In this document: positions 8,950-18,246 of the stretch, one piece after another
Position numbering within the stretch: the first letter of the stretch is position 1
Layout of the letters: each line of letters opens with the position of its first letter
Source of the DNA: Candidatus Eremiobacterota bacterium
GTDB lineage: Bacteria; Vulcanimicrobiota; CADAWZ01; Ess09-12
Direction: 5' to 3'
Assembly (NCBI GenBank): GCA_031082125.1
Contig: JAVHLM010000005.1
Location: 1-64,000, forward strand
Length of the DNA: 64,000 nucleotides
Made by a program: the position numbers and the translations under genes
Notes under the pieces: model-generated
Databases searched by the model: none
Told to the model about the DNA's origin: nothing
What the model saw: the letters and a program-made list of their open reading frames with translations, nothing else

Positions 8950-9562
8950 TTTAAAGATAGGAAATATAAATAGCGTAAGCCGCGCTCTGAGGCATTTAAA
9001 AGTAGAACATGGGGTCTCAAATGAAGATTCATTTATCGAGAAATCAGATAAGCTGATATTACCGGGTGTAGGTAACTTTTCCGAGGCAATGAAGAGAATG
9101 AAGGAAATGGGACTTGACTCCGTCATAAAAAATTTGGTGTCTGAGCGTGGAATTCCCATCCTGGGAATATGCCTTGGCATGCAGCTCTTTGCGAGCTATG
9201 GAGAGGAAGGTAGCAGGGTGGAAGGTCTGGACCTGGTGAAAGGGAAAGTGATTTTTCATCGTGCTTCAAGAATGGGCCTTCGGATCCCTCACATCGGCTG
9301 GAATGATGTGAATTCAGGCAAAATAAAGATATTCAAGTCGGTGGAGCAGAGTTCATGCTTCTATTTTACCCATAGTTATGAGTTTATCCCCGATGATCAG
9401 GAACATATAGAACTGGGTTATACCCATTATGGTCTTGATTTCGTATCTGCTCTGCAGAAAGGGCATATCTTTGGCACACAGTTTCATGTGGAAAAGAGTC
9501 AGAAGGTTGGATTAAAAGTCCTCTCCAATTTTTGTGAGGGAAGCTTTTATGCTGAGAAATAG
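8933..9562 (+). CDS. hisH: HisH-like glutamine amidotransferase subunit
   Basis: This 209-aa class I glutamine amidotransferase releases ammonia from glutamine. The nucleophile lies in LGICLGMQLF (Cys near 82). The His-x-Glu pair is in FGTQFHVEKSQ near the C-terminus. The start is a TTG that gives MITVIDLKIGN, the canonical HisH N-terminus, so the weak start codon is well supported. Other histidine genes are absent, so it most likely serves the sugar amidotransferase PseA rather than histidine synthesis. It overlaps hisF. Confidence 0.88.
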   Translation: MITVIDLKIGNINSVSRALRHLKVEHGVSNEDSFIEKSDKLILPGVGNFSEAMKRMKEMGLDSVIKNLVSERGIPILGICLGMQLFASYGEEGSRVEGLDLVKGKVIFHRASRMGLRIPHIGWNDVNSGKIKIFKSVEQSSCFYFTHSYEFIPDDQEHIELGYTHYGLDFVSALQKGHIFGTQFHVEKSQKVGLKVLSNFCEGSFYAEK

Positions 9563-10301
9563 AGTCATTCCTATCGTTTTGCTTGTGGATTATGCCGTAG
9601 TGAAGACTATACAATTCACCACAAGAAGAAATCTTGGAAATCCTGTGGTTATTGCCAATATTTATGAAAACCGTAAAGTTGATGAAATAGTATTTCTTGA
9701 CATTGATGCTTCTAAACAAGGAAGAGGTTTGGATGTTGATACAATAAATGCGGTTGTAGAAGATTGCTTTATGCCCATTACTATTGGGGGGGGACTGAGG
9801 AACTGCGAAGATATAGAAAAGGCTTTGAGAGCCGGCGCTGATAAGGTTTCTTTGAACAGCATTCTCCTGGAAAACATGGAATTTTTGAAGGAAGCGGTCT
9901 CCGTCTTTGGTAGTCAATGTATCACGGTATCAATAGATGTCAAAAAGAACTGTAATAACGATTATATTGTTTACTCTCATGCCCACAAGGATGTAAACTG
10001 GTCACTTACTGAGTTCTTGAGGCTGGTCAGTGAATACAAGGCTGGTGAGATATTGCTTAATAATGTTGACCTGGATGGAACAATGAAAGGCTATGATTTG
10101 CAATTAATCAACTTGGTTTCAAGTCTTTCCAGCATTCCCGTTATTGCCGCAGGTGGTGCCTCAAAACCTTCTGATTGCGCTGATGCCATCAAAGCGGGTG
10201 CATCAGCCGTAGCGGCATCAAGCATATTTCATTTCACAAGTATTACTCCAAGAATTTGTAAGAGAGCCATGGCAGAAGCCTCCATACCTGTCAGATTATG
10301 A
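9549..10301 (+). CDS. hisF: HisF-like ammonia-channelling cyclase subunit
   Basis: This 250-aa HisF-type TIM barrel forms the partner of HisH. VVFLD-type strands are visible: EIVFLDIDASKQGR, MPITIGGGLRN, GADKVSLNS and IPVIAAGGASKPSD. Some canonical HisF residues of the histidine cyclase are replaced; for example the first strand reads VIPIVLLVDYAVVKT. That fits a paralogue used to deliver ammonia to a sugar amidotransferase. I chose the ATG at 9549; a GTG at 9534 is in frame but adds residues not seen in the family. Confidence 0.88.
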   Translation: MLRNRVIPIVLLVDYAVVKTIQFTTRRNLGNPVVIANIYENRKVDEIVFLDIDASKQGRGLDVDTINAVVEDCFMPITIGGGLRNCEDIEKALRAGADKVSLNSILLENMEFLKEAVSVFGSQCITVSIDVKKNCNNDYIVYSHAHKDVNWSLTEFLRLVSEYKAGEILLNNVDLDGTMKGYDLQLINLVSSLSSIPVIAAGGASKPSDCADAIKAGASAVAASSIFHFTSITPRICKRAMAEASIPVRL

Positions 10302-10316
10302 CAAGAAGCATATATC

Positions 10317-11603
10317 ATGAGTGAAAAATTAAAAAATCTTCTGGAATCCTATTTTGACAGACTTTGGCCGAAATTCAGAAGTCTGGCAGGACCGGAATTC
10401 AGAAACTCATTAGATATTTTGTCGGAAATTGTACCTTTCAAGCGCTTTAAGTTCAAAACCGGCTCAAAGGTGCTTGACTGGATTGTTCCCAGGGAATGGT
10501 ATGTGAGAGAAGCTTATTTTATGGATTTACAAAGAAGAAAGTATGCAGATATTGAAAAGAACAATCTGCATCTTGTGTCGTATTCGGTCCCGTTTAAAGG
10601 AGTTTTGCCGTTAAGCAAGCTCCGTGACCACCTTCACAGTCTGCCGGATCGTCCCGATGCAATTCCTTATATCACCTCTTATTATAAAGAATACTGGGGG
10701 TTCTGCATCTCTCATAATGAATATCAAAGGCTTCCTGACGGGGATTATTTTGTCAAGATAGATTCACGCCTCTCCCCTGGTCACGTAGAAATAGGGGAAG
10801 CAATTCTCCCAGGCAAGACAAAGAAGGAGGTGCTGTTTTCTTCGTATCTCTGTCATCCTTCATTGGCAAACAATGAATTGTCAGGTCCACTGGTTCTGTC
10901 ATTTCTTTACGACAGAGTGCGAAGAATTAAAGACCGTCTCTATACATATAGATTTGTTATTGTTCCTGAGACTATAGGTACTTTATGCTACTTGAGCATG
11001 AGAGGTGCTCATTTGGTCAGGCACTTGATGGCAGGCTATATAGTAACATGTGTGGGAGATCGTGGAAATTTCACCTATAAACAGTCTCGTCAAGAAAATA
11101 CTCTTGCCGATAGAGCCGCCCGCCTGGTATTGGGGGATAAAGATTGTCACATAATTGTCCCGTTTGATCCAGGTAATGGCAGTGAAGAGAGACAATATTG
11201 TTCGCCTGGCTTCAATCTGCCGGTAGGATCACTGATGAGATCCATGTACTCATGCTATCCAGAATATCATACCTCAAAAGATGACAAGAGCTTTGTTGAT
11301 TTTGATTCCATGATTGAGTCAATATCAGTATATTATGATATAGTGCGTGCATTAGAATCTAATAGAACATGGGTCAATAAGGTGCGCTATGGTGAGCCTC
11401 AATTGGGCAGAAGAGGTCTTTATCCGTCACTGGGGAATGATAAGGCCTGCGAAGGGAAGGTAAGGGCGATGATGTGGCTCCTCAACCTTGCCGATGGAGA
11501 AAACGATCTATTCGCTATTGCGGAAAAGTCTGGAGAAAGCATTAAATTATTGCAGGAGCTCTGCGAAGAGCTCTACCACAAAGGACTGCTAGAACCCGCA
11601 TAA
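10317..11603 (+). CDS. DUF4910/DUF2172 aminopeptidase-like protein
   Basis: This 428-aa protein resembles the M28-peptidase-like DUF4910 family common in polysaccharide loci. It also has the embedded DUF2172 segment and a C-terminal winged-helix domain (LLNLADGENDLFAIAEKSGES). Recognisable blocks are VLDWIVPREWYVREA, YLCHPSLANNELSGP, IVPETIGTLCYLS and YHTSKDD. The metal-site Asp usually found after CHPSLAN is replaced (NNELSG), while the PETIG Glu and the YHTSKDD His remain. Metal-dependent hydrolysis is therefore uncertain. It follows hisF by 15 bases. The family's exact role in glycan synthesis is not established. Confidence 0.75.
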   Translation: MSEKLKNLLESYFDRLWPKFRSLAGPEFRNSLDILSEIVPFKRFKFKTGSKVLDWIVPREWYVREAYFMDLQRRKYADIEKNNLHLVSYSVPFKGVLPLSKLRDHLHSLPDRPDAIPYITSYYKEYWGFCISHNEYQRLPDGDYFVKIDSRLSPGHVEIGEAILPGKTKKEVLFSSYLCHPSLANNELSGPLVLSFLYDRVRRIKDRLYTYRFVIVPETIGTLCYLSMRGAHLVRHLMAGYIVTCVGDRGNFTYKQSRQENTLADRAARLVLGDKDCHIIVPFDPGNGSEERQYCSPGFNLPVGSLMRSMYSCYPEYHTSKDDKSFVDFDSMIESISVYYDIVRALESNRTWVNKVRYGEPQLGRRGLYPSLGNDKACEGKVRAMMWLLNLADGENDLFAIAEKSGESIKLLQELCEELYHKGLLEPA

Positions 11604-11643
11604 ATTAAGAGGTTATTAATATCTATTTGCATGGAGCACATCG

Positions 11644-11913
11644 ATGGATATTCAAGAATCAGTACTAACATATTTTAGACAGAATGGTTCAATTGATTTA
11701 AAAGGAGCCACTGAGCTGGAGAAATTGAAATGTAATTACCTCGAGGAAGGTGTAGTGGATTCTTTCGGGATTGTAAATATGATAATGACCTTTGAAGAGC
11801 AGTTTAATATCCATTTCACACCTGAAGATATGCAATCCGATGATTTTCAAACTCCCGGGGGATTAATCAAGCTTATAGAAAGCCATATTCAGAAGAGTGA
11901 AAATCATTCCTAA
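11644..11913 (+). CDS. Acyl carrier protein
   Basis: This 89-aa acidic protein has a phosphopantetheine attachment motif, VVDSFGIVNMI (Ser near residue 39), in a four-helix ACP layout. It lies between two DUF4910-containing genes and just before an AAC(3)-type acyltransferase fusion. It is therefore probably a dedicated carrier for an acyl or aminoacyl group put onto the sugar, not the fatty-acid ACP. No adenylation enzyme is adjacent, so how it is loaded is open. Confidence 0.88.
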   Translation: MDIQESVLTYFRQNGSIDLKGATELEKLKCNYLEEGVVDSFGIVNMIMTFEEQFNIHFTPEDMQSDDFQTPGGLIKLIESHIQKSENHS

Positions 11914-12001
11914 AAAAGCATTGGCTCTCCATTGTTCTTGTTGAATTTTGTAGCAGGGAACTTTTTATCTCCAAAATTTTGGCTTTCTCCCAGGAAATAA
12001 T

Positions 12002-14128
12002 ATGCAGAATTGGCATTATAATAAATCCGATCTCATAAGGGCCTTCCAAGATGTAGGAATAGAAAAAGGCGACACTATAAATGTACAGGTGAGTCTTGGG
12101 AGATTAGGTTTTCCTCAAGAAGGCCCAAAAATTGATATTGCATCTCTTTTACTCATTCAAACACTGCGTGAAGCAATCGGTGAGCAGGGAACCATTCTGG
12201 TCCCCGTATATACGTATTCCATCGGAAAGGGTGAAATCTTTGATGTTCAGAATACCCCTTCTGCAATTGGAGAATTCACGGAAATGTTCAGAAAGATGCC
12301 TGGTGTGACAAGATCTGCAGATCCGATGCTCTCAACGGCAGGAATTGGCCCAATGGCTGAATCGTTGCTTAAAGATATTTCCAGGAGTTGTTATGGAAAG
12401 GGAAGTCTTTTTCATAAAATGAGGGCTGCGGGAGCAAAGATCTGCACTGTGGGTGTGGGACTCAACTATGCAACATTTCGCCATCACATAGAAGAGAGTG
12501 CCGAGGTTCCCTTTCGTTTTAAGAAATTGTTCTCAGGATTTGTAAAAGAAAAGGGAGAGACTCGCTATGAGACATGGGAGTATTTTGCCGCAATATTGCA
12601 GGACAACTGCTCACCCGATGGCTCGCGTCTTGAAAAAATGGCTCGTGATGAAGGATTAGTCAGTATTGCGAGTGTGGGGAGAGGAGAAGTGTTATGTATC
12701 GAAGCGCAATCATACTTTGAATATGGCTTCAAACATATGAAAAAGGACCCTTGGCTCACTGCTAAGGGCCCTTCTTGTTCGGTACAAGAACTAATCAGAC
12801 GTGAAGATGAGCGAGTGACCTCACACAAAGCAGAAATCAGAATTCCTGAAACTGCATCAATGTTCCAAATAACAGAGATTCTGTCCCAACTCAGGCGTGA
12901 TATAGTCTCTGAAGGGTACGATGTTGCGTTGGATGCAGTCGCTCGAATACTATCTATCAAGATTCATGAGTATTGCACAGGCGAAGAATGCTGGACATGG
13001 ATTATTCCGGAAAAATGGACCTGCAATGGAGTCTTCATAAAGACAATCGACGGAAAAGAACCGGATTATGGGGTTGGCAGTTTTTTGAATGTAGTTCCAT
13101 ATTCTCAGCCCTATAAGGGAATAGTGACAAGAGATGAACTTTCTAAGCATTTGTATAACTCCCTAGTTTCATTTCAATCAAACCCATATGATTCTCTCAT
13201 CTTCGCACGAGATTGGGCCATTTGGTGTTCTGAAGATTTGAAATCGAAGTTATTAGATGATACCTATCAGATTTCAATTGATACTTCATTCAGTTACGGT
13301 TCTTTGAAGATTGGAGAGGTGCTTGCAAAAGGAAAGAGGGACGATAATATAGTGTTCTGTTGTCATCTGGACAATAGTTTTTGGGTGAATGACGGTCTTG
13401 CGGGAGTTGCTGTTCTTCTCGAAGTATTTGAGGAGTTGTGCAAGCGGTCCGATTTGAACTTTTCTTATAGATTGTTAGTAATCCCTGCCTTTTATGGTCC
13501 CATTGCGTTTTTATCTCACAATGAGCATCTGATTAACAGAATGATAGGAGGTATCTGTGTTGAGGCTCTTTGTGATGATGGCGATATTTCTCTGTCTCTT
13601 TCAAAACGCGGTGACACACAATTTGATAAGTGCTGTTTACTTGCCATGAGGGAATTTGAACCGTTATTCATGAATCTGGACACAGGTGATTTGACACTTA
13701 ATGATGCAAGGATATTTAATTCTTATGCAGTGAATGTGCCAATGGTATCGATCTCTGCAATACCTGCCAAGAAAGATTCTTGCATTCCTAAGACAGATTC
13801 TGATTCCAATGGAGATATTTCCCGCATAACAGCACAAACCCAAATGGAAAAGGCCAGGCATTTCATTTTGAAAGTCATTGAGATTTGGGAGAAGAACTAT
13901 ATTCCAATTCCTTTATATAAAGGGTATCCTTGCTTGCATAAGTTCCTGAGTTATCATCCTCTTGATGATCGGGAAAAGGAAGTTGCCGTCACATTGAAAA
14001 TCATAAGTTTGATAAACGGCGAGAATTCTTTGGTAGAGATAGCCGCTTTGAGTAAAGAGCCTATTAATAAAGTAATAGAGATAATGAATCTTCTTTTATT
14101 GAATAATTTGATAAAAAAGAAAGAATAA
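12002..14128 (+). CDS. AAC(3)-type N-acyltransferase fused to DUF4910 domain
   Basis: This 708-aa two-part protein starts with an aminoglycoside N3-acetyltransferase-like domain (residues about 1-260; TILVPVYTYS, RSADPMLSTAGIG, SLFHKM, HHIEE). It continues into a DUF4910 M28-like domain (about 270-620; WIIPEKW, CCHLDNSFWVNDGLAG) and a winged-helix tail. The DUF4910 half keeps the His and the ND pair. It has lost the PETIG Glu (IPAFYGP) and the YHTSKDD His, so it is probably not a peptidase. AAC(3)-family domains acylate amino sugars, which suits this context. The upstream ACP may be the acyl donor. The fusion is unusual to me. Confidence 0.72.
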   Translation: MQNWHYNKSDLIRAFQDVGIEKGDTINVQVSLGRLGFPQEGPKIDIASLLLIQTLREAIGEQGTILVPVYTYSIGKGEIFDVQNTPSAIGEFTEMFRKMPGVTRSADPMLSTAGIGPMAESLLKDISRSCYGKGSLFHKMRAAGAKICTVGVGLNYATFRHHIEESAEVPFRFKKLFSGFVKEKGETRYETWEYFAAILQDNCSPDGSRLEKMARDEGLVSIASVGRGEVLCIEAQSYFEYGFKHMKKDPWLTAKGPSCSVQELIRREDERVTSHKAEIRIPETASMFQITEILSQLRRDIVSEGYDVALDAVARILSIKIHEYCTGEECWTWIIPEKWTCNGVFIKTIDGKEPDYGVGSFLNVVPYSQPYKGIVTRDELSKHLYNSLVSFQSNPYDSLIFARDWAIWCSEDLKSKLLDDTYQISIDTSFSYGSLKIGEVLAKGKRDDNIVFCCHLDNSFWVNDGLAGVAVLLEVFEELCKRSDLNFSYRLLVIPAFYGPIAFLSHNEHLINRMIGGICVEALCDDGDISLSLSKRGDTQFDKCCLLAMREFEPLFMNLDTGDLTLNDARIFNSYAVNVPMVSISAIPAKKDSCIPKTDSDSNGDISRITAQTQMEKARHFILKVIEIWEKNYIPIPLYKGYPCLHKFLSYHPLDDREKEVAVTLKIISLINGENSLVEIAALSKEPINKVIEIMNLLLLNNLIKKKE

Positions 14129-14173
14129 TCACTGCTGTTTGATTTCTCATAGACATTATTCTTGATACGAAAT

Positions 14174-15259
14174 ATGCAATTACGATATGAACTAACTCCC
14201 CAGATGAAAGAATATGATTCTCTTGGTCATTTATGGCTTCCTTATGTGATGTATTTTCATACCCCTAATTATAGGTCGCCGATAGTAAATACTGACTCTT
14301 ATGGATTTAGGTTTTCAATAAAATCAGGAGAGGTAATAAAGGATTTTGAAACAGGGTCTGAAGAATCTTTCTCTCTATTGGTAGGTGGTTCTACCGCTTT
14401 TGGAATAGGTGCCACATCAGATAAGACAACAATTCCTTCTTTGCTTAATAATTCCACTGGCATGCTTTGGCTTAACTATGGTGGCAGGGCTTTCGGCTCA
14501 ACGCAAGAATTTATTATGTTCATGTTAACTCATAAGCACATTAATAGGATAAATAAAGTCTTGTTGTTTAGTGGCTTAAATAATCTAATTCTTTTTTACT
14601 TGTCAAATGAATATTCTAAAGAATTTGGTTCATTTTTTTTTTGGAACCACTACAATAATTCAATGAATCTCAGTTCAAATCTTTCTCCAAGGAGAAGAGT
14701 GTTGAAGAGGATGCTCTCTCCTTTTCTTAAAGACACAATAGACTATCAAAGGATTGGTTTGCAAGATATAATATATTTAATCAAAAATAGGAGACTGCCA
14801 GAAAAGAAGGTTCAATCAAACGTTTCTTATTTTGAAACAATCTCGAATCATGAAGAGGAAAAACAGAAGATTTTTTTCTCTTGGGAAAAGGATCTTGCAA
14901 ATTGGAAATTAATGTCTGAAGCTCTAAAATTCGATTTAATATATATACTTCAACCAATGGCAAATTGGGTAAAAGAAAACTTTTGTTTGGAAGAAAAAAA
15001 GATTTTTGAAGAACTGGACAGACATCCCGCCAACCACTGGAAAATTATTTCACATAAAATGGGGAATGAAAGATATGAATGGCTCAAATTAAATATCGAA
15101 AATATATGTAATACTAATAATATTAGATTTTTTGATATGAATGAGGCATTAAAAAAACATAACATCGATGAAAAATGGCTCTTTGTTGATCGTGCTCATC
15201 TTACCGACGAAGGGAACAGGATTGTTGCGGATATTATTAAGGAGGAAATACTCGGCTGA
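14174..15259 (+). CDS. SGNH/GDSL-hydrolase-like protein
   Basis: This 361-aa protein has VGGSTAFGIGA (near 73; a GGST block like the nucleophile region of SGNH-type proteins in glycan clusters). It also has a C-terminal VDRAHLTDEGN, the Asp-x-x-His block of SGNH hydrolases. It may move or remove O-acyl groups on the glycan. No signal peptide is seen. Codons are very AT-rich, more than in flanking genes. ATG at 14174 is preferred to the upstream TTG at 14162. The stop overlaps the start of a small membrane ORF. Confidence 0.6.
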   Translation: MQLRYELTPQMKEYDSLGHLWLPYVMYFHTPNYRSPIVNTDSYGFRFSIKSGEVIKDFETGSEESFSLLVGGSTAFGIGATSDKTTIPSLLNNSTGMLWLNYGGRAFGSTQEFIMFMLTHKHINRINKVLLFSGLNNLILFYLSNEYSKEFGSFFFWNHYNNSMNLSSNLSPRRRVLKRMLSPFLKDTIDYQRIGLQDIIYLIKNRRLPEKKVQSNVSYFETISNHEEEKQKIFFSWEKDLANWKLMSEALKFDLIYILQPMANWVKENFCLEEKKIFEELDRHPANHWKIISHKMGNERYEWLKLNIENICNTNNIRFFDMNEALKKHNIDEKWLFVDRAHLTDEGNRIVADIIKEEILG

Positions 15260-15384
15260 TGATATATGTTGTGTTAAGCATTTTAATATTATGTTTAATC
15301 ATAATCTATTTGCACTTTGCTAACAAGAGAAAGGATCGTACTGGTGAAGGTATTCCTCCAGATGATAGATATCCTTTATGGTAG
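15259..15384 (+). CDS. Small single-pass membrane peptide (41 aa)
   Basis: This 41-codon ORF overlaps the preceding stop codon (ATGA) and has a strong AAGGAGG Shine-Dalgarno 10-16 bases upstream. Residues 2-20 are a continuous hydrophobic helix (VVLSILILCLIIIYL core). A basic NKRKDR stop-transfer stretch and a short polar tail ending in PLW follow. The product would be an inner-membrane peptide with its C-terminus in the cytoplasm. Function is unknown; it may be a subunit of the neighbouring transferase or exporter. Confidence 0.5.
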   Translation: MIYVVLSILILCLIIIYLHFANKRKDRTGEGIPPDDRYPLW

Positions 15385-15532
15385 TGATAAGTTGAGTCGT
15401 AAGTTTTTCGTGTCCTGAAGTTACTGATTCGGCAATGCTCATAAGCACTGCTCAAATTTGTGCATATTTTCTTCGAACTTAAAAACAGAATTCGGTGGTT
15501 GGTGGATTCTATAATTGAGTTCACTAAATTCT

Positions 15533-17302
15533 ATGAGAGTTTCGTTATTCATTCTTGACATCGCGAATAAGTATCCCCGTCAGTTTATCCTGACGGTGGT
15601 GCTGATGGCGCTTCTGAACCTTGCCGAGATGGGGGCTATTCTGTCAATCGCCCCGGTGGTGGATTTTATCACCAGGCCGGATCTCTCCGGGGCAAGCGCA
15701 ATCACCTTATTTCTTGTCAAGACGCTAAAAAGCCTCAAGCTTCCCTCCGGTTTATGCAGCGTCATCTTGCTGATGATATGCTTCGCCTTCCTGAGAGCTT
15801 TGATCTATGTTATGGTTTATGCCTCTGTAATGAAGATAAAATTCGCCCTCGTGAGAGACCTGGTGTGCTCAACCTATGAGATCTTTTTCAACGCACGGTG
15901 GCATTTTTTCGCCTCCCGCAAGCAGGGCATGCTGGGTAATACCATCATTAAGGAATGCTTCAAGGTGGGCGACTATTTTGCCCACATGGCAATGGTGATT
16001 GTGAAGATCGTCCAGGTTCTTTTTTATTTCATCGTAGCCCTTTTTCTTTCCTGGAAGCTTTCCCTCGCCGTCATGGTGCCGGGAATACTCCTGGCAATCC
16101 CCTTTTCATATCTGGGGAAGATTACCTACCGGCTTGGTCAGACCTATATCGAGATGTCCAACAGGACCTTTGAGATCATCCAGGAGAATCTGGCCGCAGC
16201 AAAGATTGTGATAGGCTTTGGTGGCCAGAGGAGAGGGGTGGAAAATCTTGAAAAGGCAATCCACGGCTATGTGGCAGCGGAAATGAAGTCCCAGATTATG
16301 CACGCAGGAACCCCGATAGTATTTCAGCCCCTCGCGATTGGAATAATTCTGGTGGCCGTAGCCCTCTCTCAAAGTGTCTTCAGGATAGTCCTCTCGGATC
16401 TCACGGTGATTCTCTATGCCTTTTACCTTGCCATCCCTCAGTTCGGCCAGATAATCGGGATAAAGAATGTCATCCTCAATATCATTCCCTCATATGACCA
16501 GATAAACGCACTGCGGGATGCCGCTCTCAAAGAGAGGCAGTCCACGGGAAAGGAAGCCTTTACGAGTTTCAATGATTCTATCGTGCTCCGGGAGGTGGGC
16601 TTCAGTTACCCGGGGGGCATGAAGGTGCTTGACGGTATCAATGTGACCATCCCCAGGGGGAAAATGATTGCCTTTGTAGGGAAAAGCGGCGCGGGGAAAT
16701 CTACTCTCATCGATATGCTGATGAGGTTCTATGACGCCGATACGGGTGAGATTCTCGTTGACGGCAGAAATATATTGGATTTTGCAGTCCTCTCATTACG
16801 GAAAAGAATAGGGTATGTTCCCCAGGAGAGCATCCTCTTCAACATGACGCTCCGTGAGAACCTGCAGTGGTCGTCCGAGGCAGTCAATGACGCCGATGTT
16901 GAATATGCCTGCAGGATGGCCAATGTTGACGAGTTTCTCAACGGATTGCCCCAAGGTCTTGATACTGTTGTCGGCGACAGGGGAGTATGCATCTCGGGCG
17001 GGCAGCGGCAGCGTATAGCTCTCGCAAGGGCGATCATCAGGCGTCCTGAGCTCCTTATTCTTGACGAAGCGACAAGCTCGCTGGACAGCATCTCAGAGAA
17101 GCTCATCCAGGAAGCCATAGAAAAAATCGCCCATGAGACGACGGTGGTGGTGGTCGCCCACCGGCTCTCGACAGTGGTCAACGCAGATTATATCTATGTG
17201 CTTGATGAGGGAAAAATCGTTGAAGAGGGCACCTTTGAAGATCTGTGCGTCGGGACAGGCGTGTTCCATGAACTGGCTAAGGTTCAGGGAATGGTGGAAT
17301 AA
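15533..17302 (+). CDS. MsbA-like ABC exporter (fused permease-ATPase)
   Basis: This 589-aa half-transporter has six transmembrane helices (residues about 15-320) followed by an ATPase domain. The Walker A motif is GKSGAGKSTL, the signature is SGGQRQRIALARA, Walker B is LLILDEATSSLD, and the switch His is in VVVAHRLS. It most resembles lipid or lipid-linked oligosaccharide flippases (MsbA/PglK type). In this locus it may export the glycan. ATG at 15533 is chosen over TTG 15515. Its codons are clearly GC-richer than those of its neighbours, suggesting a different origin. Confidence 0.88.
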   Translation: MRVSLFILDIANKYPRQFILTVVLMALLNLAEMGAILSIAPVVDFITRPDLSGASAITLFLVKTLKSLKLPSGLCSVILLMICFAFLRALIYVMVYASVMKIKFALVRDLVCSTYEIFFNARWHFFASRKQGMLGNTIIKECFKVGDYFAHMAMVIVKIVQVLFYFIVALFLSWKLSLAVMVPGILLAIPFSYLGKITYRLGQTYIEMSNRTFEIIQENLAAAKIVIGFGGQRRGVENLEKAIHGYVAAEMKSQIMHAGTPIVFQPLAIGIILVAVALSQSVFRIVLSDLTVILYAFYLAIPQFGQIIGIKNVILNIIPSYDQINALRDAALKERQSTGKEAFTSFNDSIVLREVGFSYPGGMKVLDGINVTIPRGKMIAFVGKSGAGKSTLIDMLMRFYDADTGEILVDGRNILDFAVLSLRKRIGYVPQESILFNMTLRENLQWSSEAVNDADVEYACRMANVDEFLNGLPQGLDTVVGDRGVCISGGQRQRIALARAIIRRPELLILDEATSSLDSISEKLIQEAIEKIAHETTVVVVAHRLSTVVNADYIYVLDEGKIVEEGTFEDLCVGTGVFHELAKVQGMVE

Positions 17303-17361
17303 TTGCTGAAAATTCAGGGAATGTCTTGAAAAGTCCAATTAGGGATAGTGAGGACTAAGCG

Positions 17362-18246
17362 ATGAAGATGGTTGTTTTTGGGGGTTCAGGTTTTTTAGGG
17401 AGTCATGTCGCTGATGCGCTTACTGACTCTGGGCAATCGGTAGTAATATATGATGTAAAAGAATCACCTTATTTGAGAGAAGGCCAACTTATGCAAGTTG
17501 GTGACATTCTGGATTTTGAAAAAGTACTCTCTGCGGTGAAAGGCTCCGATTATGTATATAATTTTGCCGGGATAGCGGACCTTGACGATGCAACCACTAA
17601 ACCGCTGGATACAATTCATTTGAATATTGTGGGGAATGCCAATATACTTGAAGCTTCGAGACTCGCGAGCATAAAGCGATATATATATGCAAGCACCATA
17701 TATGTTTATAGTCAGAAAGGTGGATTTTATCGTTGTAGTAAACAGGCATCAGAGCTCTATATTGAAGAATACCGTCGCAGATTTGGGTTGAATTTTACCA
17801 TCCTGAGGTATGGCACTCTTTATGGGCAGAGAGCGGATCATAAGAACAGTATTTTCCGTTATCTTAAGCAGGCTCTGGAGAAAGGGAGAATTAAGTGCAC
17901 AGGTACAGGCGATGAAGTCCGTGAGTATATATATGTTAAAGACGCAGCCCGCTTGAGCCTTGATGTATTGGATAAGCAGTTTGAAGATTCACATGTTATC
18001 ATATCGGGCTATCATGCAATGAAACTCAGTGATATGCTGAAAATGATAGGTGAGATATTGAATAAAGAAATAAAAATTGACTATGATAACAAAGAAAACT
18101 TTAATCATTATATCTATACTCCATATTCCTATAGCCCCAGAATAGGTCACAAGCTGGTAAGTGATAGATACCTTGACATGGGGCAGGGACTTCTTGAGTG
18201 CATCCAAGAAATGGATAGAATAATTCATAATCAAGAAAATGGATGA
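17362..18246 (+). CDS. NAD-dependent nucleotide-sugar epimerase/dehydratase
   Basis: This 294-aa extended short-chain dehydrogenase acts on a nucleotide sugar. VVFGGSGFLGSHVADAL is the NAD-binding G-x-x-G-x-x-G motif at the N-terminus. YASTIYVYS holds the catalytic Ser/Thr, and YRCSK is the catalytic Tyr-x-x-x-Lys near residue 128. LRYGTLYGQRAD is the substrate loop. It is slightly shorter than typical GalE. The exact epimerisation or reduction cannot be assigned. It overlaps the next gene by 8 bases. Confidence 0.8.
   Translation: MKMVVFGGSGFLGSHVADALTDSGQSVVIYDVKESPYLREGQLMQVGDILDFEKVLSAVKGSDYVYNFAGIADLDDATTKPLDTIHLNIVGNANILEASRLASIKRYIYASTIYVYSQKGGFYRCSKQASELYIEEYRRRFGLNFTILRYGTLYGQRADHKNSIFRYLKQALEKGRIKCTGTGDEVREYIYVKDAARLSLDVLDKQFEDSHVIISGYHAMKLSDMLKMIGEILNKEIKIDYDNKENFNHYIYTPYSYSPRIGHKLVSDRYLDMGQGLLECIQEMDRIIHNQENG

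Noticed and set aside
8933-10301. Histidine biosynthesis operon
   Set aside because: No other his genes are present, and the pair follows a PseA/WbpG amidotransferase, its known partner.
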